Below are positions 60,901 through 64,000 of a stretch of DNA of 64,000 bases, one piece after another. The DNA is from Acinetobacter venetianus RAG-1 = CIP 110063 (lineage in GTDB: Bacteria; Pseudomonadota; Gammaproteobacteria; Pseudomonadales; Moraxellaceae). The stretch spans positions 538,722-602,721 of the forward strand of contig NZ_KB849558.1 in assembly GCF_000368585.1 (NCBI RefSeq), read 5' to 3'. The translations under genes and the position numbers were made by a program. The notes below the pieces were generated by a model. The model was not told the DNA's origin, searched no databases, and worked only from the letters and a program-made list of their open reading frames with translations. Within the stretch, counting starts at the first letter, position 1. Each line of letters begins with the position of its first letter.

Positions 60901-60943
60901 CACAACTTGTATCTGTGGGTGAATCTGAATTCATATGATCCAT
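57917..60943 (-). CDS. LodA/GoxA-type quinone oxidase with catalase-like N-terminal domain
   Basis: This protein has 1008 residues. Residues about 40-310 resemble a catalase-related domain (KPHGIAAAEFIIREDL, RYPTWIRFSSDTTPTSTDFKSTLGIGIKLF, GTFDFLMQNFDAFF). From about 345 (THIVRAAIHPAIGIARVGDSENEFFIGPEI) it is a LodA-like cysteine tryptophylquinone oxidase. Cys791 in PGCEMTWPMR and Trp853 in IPWQGD, 62 apart, are the likely crosslinked pair; in LodA the spacing is 65. Such enzymes oxidise amino acids (LodA lysine, GoxA glycine) and make hydrogen peroxide. The fused domain might handle the peroxide; the substrate is not known. The start has two in-frame ATGs. Confidence 0.8.
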   Translation of the reverse strand: MDHMNSDSPTDTSCVDCSTDPIESLKTMFVDMVQAGRIGKGQCPAMRPVFLKPHGIAAAEFIIREDLPENLRIGLFAHLGKRYPTWIRFSSDTTPTSTDFKSTLGIGIKLFEVDGKKLLGNPDAGTFDFLMQNFDAFFVDTAKDMCEFTKAGVVDGNYDPYLKDHPKTSELLDAMAKPVASVLSSAYWSGLPFKFGESQFVKYKLEPNFYLDPPNHSPNDPSYLGADLVARLKKSEARFRFMIQLRTDPDQMPLDQATVVWSEDLSPPIHVADIVIPIQDIEARGQAEYGENLAMNIWRVTADHEPVGSIADARRVVYAASAELRRNVNGIPLGEPNSPRPLISPAACVDTHIVRAAIHPAIGIARVGDSENEFFIGPEIVDAPADLNQQPNFYRDSTGAIKRQAARFRLYGYNAAGEVVRELTPDNADIVWTVHVANRKSQWYEFQYALDIPEAVNAPDNAFALRNPKVKAENRIKLAIDPGPRSICGRNISGGAEHRFDTGTFQAASDQPVTVPLGEIQTDENGRLLFLGGHGKSASPTNAPVFDPDNPPSFNNANDWYDDTSDGTVDATVKINGVSIPVESAWVVVAPPNYAPDVISWRTMYDLMCDVYVNAGWMTMPEKPSFTDDILPLLNRLGGLQWVNKGFAAYFGKGCPMDFSNPQLLAKLSYKPKDLNQADPYSELRRAIFHNFRPSRPVVAEPVQWPHIWPWIYGDAFGSFPENGTGNMLTMTGLQEGLLHHWVEGNFIDDWSDQELKGFSSFDQVPLKDQPHTLDKAALHYCLADTFHPGCEMTWPMRHASMYSSPFRIRRRSDSDPEPDYGATMTPIKVQQVDGPLYAQIPGSITRWMAIPWQGDTAFCRSGYDPDFDPYLPTFWAARVPNQVLTEQDYQKVINLDLPREERIAAFNQRRSWLRAIQDANTADVMMRMVAHFNELGIVEVREGIKDDPDIPEYLYVETLIAGKLKAAAEYATHLLESSTKPLTNLDKAGWASHEQLLAFRAVRVQKR

Positions 60944-61101
60944 TTTTTTGTCCTTATTATTTTAAAGTTTTTTAATTTTTTACAACGGATATAAAACTAT
61001 AGAAAATAAAATGTCTGGTCAATATTTATGCTTAAATTTATTTTTTTAAATGAATGTGTTTTAAATTTTAGTTAAACATGTTTTTAATCATAATTTAATA
61101 G

Positions 61102-61139
61102 CACCATAGATTAAATACTATTAAAAATAATCTATGGTG
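61102..61139. terminator. Hairpin between oxidase gene and short pilin-like gene
   Basis: Stem CACCATAGATTA/TAATCTATGGTG with a 14-nt AT-rich loop. It follows the pilin-like gene on the minus strand, so it may end that transcript, although there is no clear T-run. Confidence 0.45.
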
Positions 61140-61149
61140 AGTAAAAATA

Positions 61150-61443
61150 TTAATAATAACTGGCAATAATTACAGCACTGTTATGTTCAGGGATTTTCTC
61201 AATACTAATTTCGGTTAGATTGTTATTTTGTGGGCTGTTTCTCAAATCTTCTAAAGATACGCTTTTTGATTCAATGTTTTGTTTTATAGTGTTGATTACT
61301 TGGCAGTCTTTGTCTGAGTGGATTGTTGAACACGTATCTTCAACAATATTTCCATTAATTTGAATTGTACCCGATGAATAACTCACCGAAGCAATAGTCA
61401 TTAATGATGAAAGTAATATGAATTTATAAAGATTTTTATGCAT
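61150..61443 (-). CDS. Short pilin-like protein
   Basis: This 97-residue protein has a signal peptide (NLYKFILLSSLMTIASVSYS), then GTIQINGNIVEDTCSTIHSDKDC, which is the usual N-terminal start of chaperone-usher pilins (donor-strand region followed by a TC). The rest is far shorter than a normal pilin of about 150 residues, without the terminal strand pattern. It could be a truncated pilin, an assembly inhibitor, or a small secreted protein. It lies in the same orientation as the adhesin and usher genes. Confidence 0.5.
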   Translation of the reverse strand: MHKNLYKFILLSSLMTIASVSYSSGTIQINGNIVEDTCSTIHSDKDCQVINTIKQNIESKSVSLEDLRNSPQNNNLTEISIEKIPEHNSAVIIASYY

Positions 61444-61645
61444 GATTATTACCTTTATTTAATGTAATTATTATTAATCTGCATGAAAATTATTATTAAG
61501 GCAATATTAATTTTGGGTTGAAGTTAAAAATATTTTTTAAATGTGAACTGTTTAATATTTTTAATAAATAATGTATTTTTAATTGATTTTTAATATTGTG
61601 ATTTGATTTGTATTTTTATTTAAAATTGATAATTATGTTGCAAAT

Positions 61646-61683
61646 AATAAAAAACCCCAAATTATATAGAAATAATTTGAGGT
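61646..61683 (-). terminator. Terminator after adhesin gene
   Basis: On the minus strand, arms CCTCAAATTAT and ATAATTTGGGG pair across a short loop and run into TTTTTTATT. It ends the usher-adhesin transcript. Confidence 0.7.
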
Positions 61684-61706
61684 GAGTAAAAGTCTTATAA
61701 ATTATT

Positions 61707-62723
61707 CTAGTCGTACTCAATCGTAACGGTTGCCATAGCGCGTACAGTTCCCGCAGTTACATTTGCCGCAGTTTGATAGTATTGTGCTGTCATTGGAACA
61801 TTGTATTGAATCGTTTCGTTAGATTTTACAGTCCCAATTTCTAACTTATCGCCTTTTTTAATAACTTGGTTTTTGTTGTCATAATTCCAGAGTAATTGCA
61901 CACCTACACCATTTGCTTTCGTTGAAACGGGTGCTGTATTAGAAAGTACCTGATTATTTGTGCCATCCTGAATATAATCAAAACTTAAACTAATTAGATT
62001 TTTCTCTTCATAGCCAGTAGGGTTTTGTCCACCATTACAAAGAATATTTAAATCAAATGATTGCGGGCCTTGGGTCGATCCGATTCCAGAGAATCCTGAT
62101 TTAGTCACAGTTGGAAGGGTAACGACTTTATTGATATTTCCCTGTAACTCGCATGATGAAGATGCAATGGTGATCGCATTTCCGTAAACAGTACTTGTTA
62201 AGAATGGCTTACTAGCATTTCCTGTAACGTAATAAGAACTATAACGGCCGGGAACTAAAGTGCCAGAACCTGTTTGGCTTGCAGTCTTAACAATCTCTAC
62301 AACAAAGTAACCCTGAGCTAAATTATACGTTGTGCCGGGTGTTAAACTCCTAGAGTAAGGATAATAGCCAGAGAAATTGGTCGCATTTTCTGCTTCACGA
62401 TATAAACGAATACCGATACCAGGAATATTTGTTGTGTAAATACTATTTCCAAGGGAGCTAATTGGATAGTTTTGTGTTAAATCAGCGTAAATTCGATCAG
62501 AACTTGATGTGCAACGTAACGTAGAACCATTTGGATTAATAGGGAACGTTGCTTTGCGTAAAATAGTTCCTACTGCATCGCTAGGGCGTACGACCACGCG
62601 ACCAACTGCCATGGAAATATCAACAGTTGAGAATCCAGAGCTTAAAGTACAAAATGCATTTGATACTGTGCTAAAGCCAAGACCAGCTGTGAATAAAGCA
62701 CCAGTTATTAGTATTTTCTTCAT
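61707..62723 (-). CDS. Chaperone-usher pilus tip adhesin
   Basis: This 338-residue protein has a signal peptide (ITGALFTAGLGFSTVSNAFC). A lectin-like N-terminal domain is followed by a pilin domain starting near residue 190 (SCELQGNINKVVTLPTVTKSGFSGIGSTQGPQSFDLNILCNGG) and ending TVRAMATVTIEYD, the C-terminal strand with the aromatic near the end that chaperones grip. Two-domain layout is that of FimH-type tip adhesins. The start overlaps the usher stop (ATGA), so it is in the same operon. Confidence 0.8.
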   Translation of the reverse strand: MKKILITGALFTAGLGFSTVSNAFCTLSSGFSTVDISMAVGRVVVRPSDAVGTILRKATFPINPNGSTLRCTSSSDRIYADLTQNYPISSLGNSIYTTNIPGIGIRLYREAENATNFSGYYPYSRSLTPGTTYNLAQGYFVVEIVKTASQTGSGTLVPGRYSSYYVTGNASKPFLTSTVYGNAITIASSSCELQGNINKVVTLPTVTKSGFSGIGSTQGPQSFDLNILCNGGQNPTGYEEKNLISLSFDYIQDGTNNQVLSNTAPVSTKANGVGVQLLWNYDNKNQVIKKGDKLEIGTVKSNETIQYNVPMTAQYYQTAANVTAGTVRAMATVTIEYD

Positions 62724-64000
62724 TTACAAACCGCCTCAGTCATTATTAAGTTCTGTTGATCTTTAGCCAATTCAGCTGTGACATCATATGAGATTGCACA
62801 TTGTTCAGCACTATCGTCACCCCATTTCACAACGAGATGATCTTGTGCTTTCTTGGTACGGAGATAGACCATACTACCCTGAGCAACAATACCTACAGCT
62901 TCATTATTTTGGTCAAATACTTGTGCTGCAAAAGGTAGGTTTTCACCATTTGCTGTTTTTGTAGCAATATAAATTGCGTAACCTGTTTTCGTAGAAAAAT
63001 CGACTTTAGCAATCGCACCAGCATAAGGTGCGATACGTTGACTTGTTTCTTCTAATTCAACATTTGTCGACATTTCTTGAGGATCTAAAGTAATATCATT
63101 TAAACGATATGGCGTTACATATGGAATAACAGCATAACCGTCTTTGTTTACACTTAAACCAGTTGTGTTATTTACCTTCGCGCCTGCGGCATCAGGTGCA
63201 TATATCAGTACCATCGTTTGACCTTGCTCTGGGCCAAATAAAACACCGTCTTTATGAGCAACGATATTACCAGTTAAGCTAACCATGGCTTGTTGATAAG
63301 AGTCAGCAACACTATATGAGCCACCAACAGTTGTGTAGTTTGTGCGGTAGCGTCCATTGACGTTGAAGGTTGGATTACTGCGATCTTGATGTGTTACTGA
63401 TGAACCATAACTGAAACGATCACCTACAGTTCCACTTACACCAACTGTTCTACTGTCTTGAGATGCATTGGCATTCACATTCATAGAATGCTTTTTAAAG
63501 CTGAGCGGGAATGACAATGTCATCAAATATTCAGTATCACGTGTTTGATTACTAGATCCATAATCAACTTGGCGATTGATCGCAGAAAGACCGTAGGTTA
63601 AACCATGGTAATTGTTACTATAACCAATTTGGTATTGTTTAGTACTTTCATTGCGATTCCAGTAGTCAACCCAAGAGCCGACCATATAGAAATTACCCCA
63701 ACCATCAGGTAAACCTTGGTTTAAGGTAATTTGGAATTCACTACGTTGCTTACCTACAGCGTAGCTATTCATACCACGATCTTCTAAATCACGAATTAAA
63801 ATTGCATCACGTAATTTGTAATAATTTTCAGTCGAGTAGCGATAGGCTGCTAAGGTTAGGTTAGTATTTGTTGGCGTAATTAATTTGCTATAACTTAAAC
63901 GGTAACTTTGACCTGATTGAGATTCTTTTCTTTCAAAATCAGCTTCTGAATGTGTTACGTCTAACGAGATCGCACCGATTGGTGTTGCAAAAGCAGCACC
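62720..64000 (-). CDS. Outer-membrane usher, C-terminal part (runs off right edge)
   Basis: The frame is open through the window edge: LTLAAYRYSTENYYKLRDAILIRDLEDRGMNSYAVGKQRSEFQITLNQGLPDGWGNFYMVGSWVDYW, so the ATG at 63772 is internal. The remaining sequence has usher beta-barrel strands, the plug-following pieces, GPEQGQTMVLIYAPDAAGAKVNNTTGLSVNKDGYAVIPYVTPYRLNDITLDPQEMSTNVELEETSQRIAPYAGAIAKVDF and a C-terminal domain. It exports and assembles the pilus. About 427 residues are seen. Confidence 0.9.
   Translation of the reverse strand, partial: GAAFATPIGAISLDVTHSEADFERKESQSGQSYRLSYSKLITPTNTNLTLAAYRYSTENYYKLRDAILIRDLEDRGMNSYAVGKQRSEFQITLNQGLPDGWGNFYMVGSWVDYWNRNESTKQYQIGYSNNYHGLTYGLSAINRQVDYGSSNQTRDTEYLMTLSFPLSFKKHSMNVNANASQDSRTVGVSGTVGDRFSYGSSVTHQDRSNPTFNVNGRYRTNYTTVGGSYSVADSYQQAMVSLTGNIVAHKDGVLFGPEQGQTMVLIYAPDAAGAKVNNTTGLSVNKDGYAVIPYVTPYRLNDITLDPQEMSTNVELEETSQRIAPYAGAIAKVDFSTKTGYAIYIATKTANGENLPFAAQVFDQNNEAVGIVAQGSMVYLRTKKAQDHLVVKWGDDSAEQCAISYDVTAELAKDQQNLIMTEAVCK

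Overview
The window looks like Acinetobacter chromosome: it is AT-rich, carries a type I-F-like CRISPR repeat resembling Acinetobacter ones, an IS5-family element and a CsuE/FimH-like chaperone-usher pilus locus. All identifications come from reading the sequence; no database search was run.

Bases 1 to about 54.3 kb are one large prophage of a contractile-tailed phage whose left end lies outside the window. Identified virion genes are a tape-measure-like protein with a lysozyme domain (1.0 kb), baseplate J-like and tail I-like proteins (11.7-13.7 kb), a terminase large subunit interrupted by an intein (18.7 kb), a tail fibre (20.8 kb), the probable major capsid protein (27.2 kb), a sheath with a separately encoded N-terminal piece (30-31.6 kb), hub and spike (34-35.6 kb) and portal (35.6 kb). 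A P1-type Dar antirestriction set (DarA-, DdrB- and DarB-like, 38-46.9 kb) is followed by tail genes and a holin, SAR endolysin and Rz/Rz1 cassette (50.9-52.2 kb), then a P4-type integrase on the minus strand beside a CAT-anticodon tRNA.

The order of virion modules is scrambled compared with familiar tailed phages. Almost every virion transcription unit is preceded by the same two-part intergenic element: TTGGAAC, then about 29 nt later a CAAAATA-like box, often running straight into a hairpin that abuts or contains the start codon. This looks like a phage-wide late promoter and leader. Genes that lack it are accessory: repressor and antirepressor, a three-repeat mini-CRISPR array abutting a broken rha gene, a RelBE-like toxin-antitoxin pair, lipoproteins, membrane proteins, a TerB/PH/HNH protein, and a three-gene ATPase/STAS/membrane cassette. 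One accessory membrane gene is flanked by a duplicated 3' end of the darB-like gene, a visible insertion scar.

Right of the tRNA the sequence is host chromosome: a decayed hsdR end, a small coiled-coil membrane protein, an IS5-family copy with intact 9-bp target duplication, a LodB-like flavoprotein with a LodA/GoxA-type quinone oxidase carrying a catalase-like N-terminal domain, and a pilus locus (short pilin-like protein, tip adhesin, usher running off the right edge), all on the minus strand.
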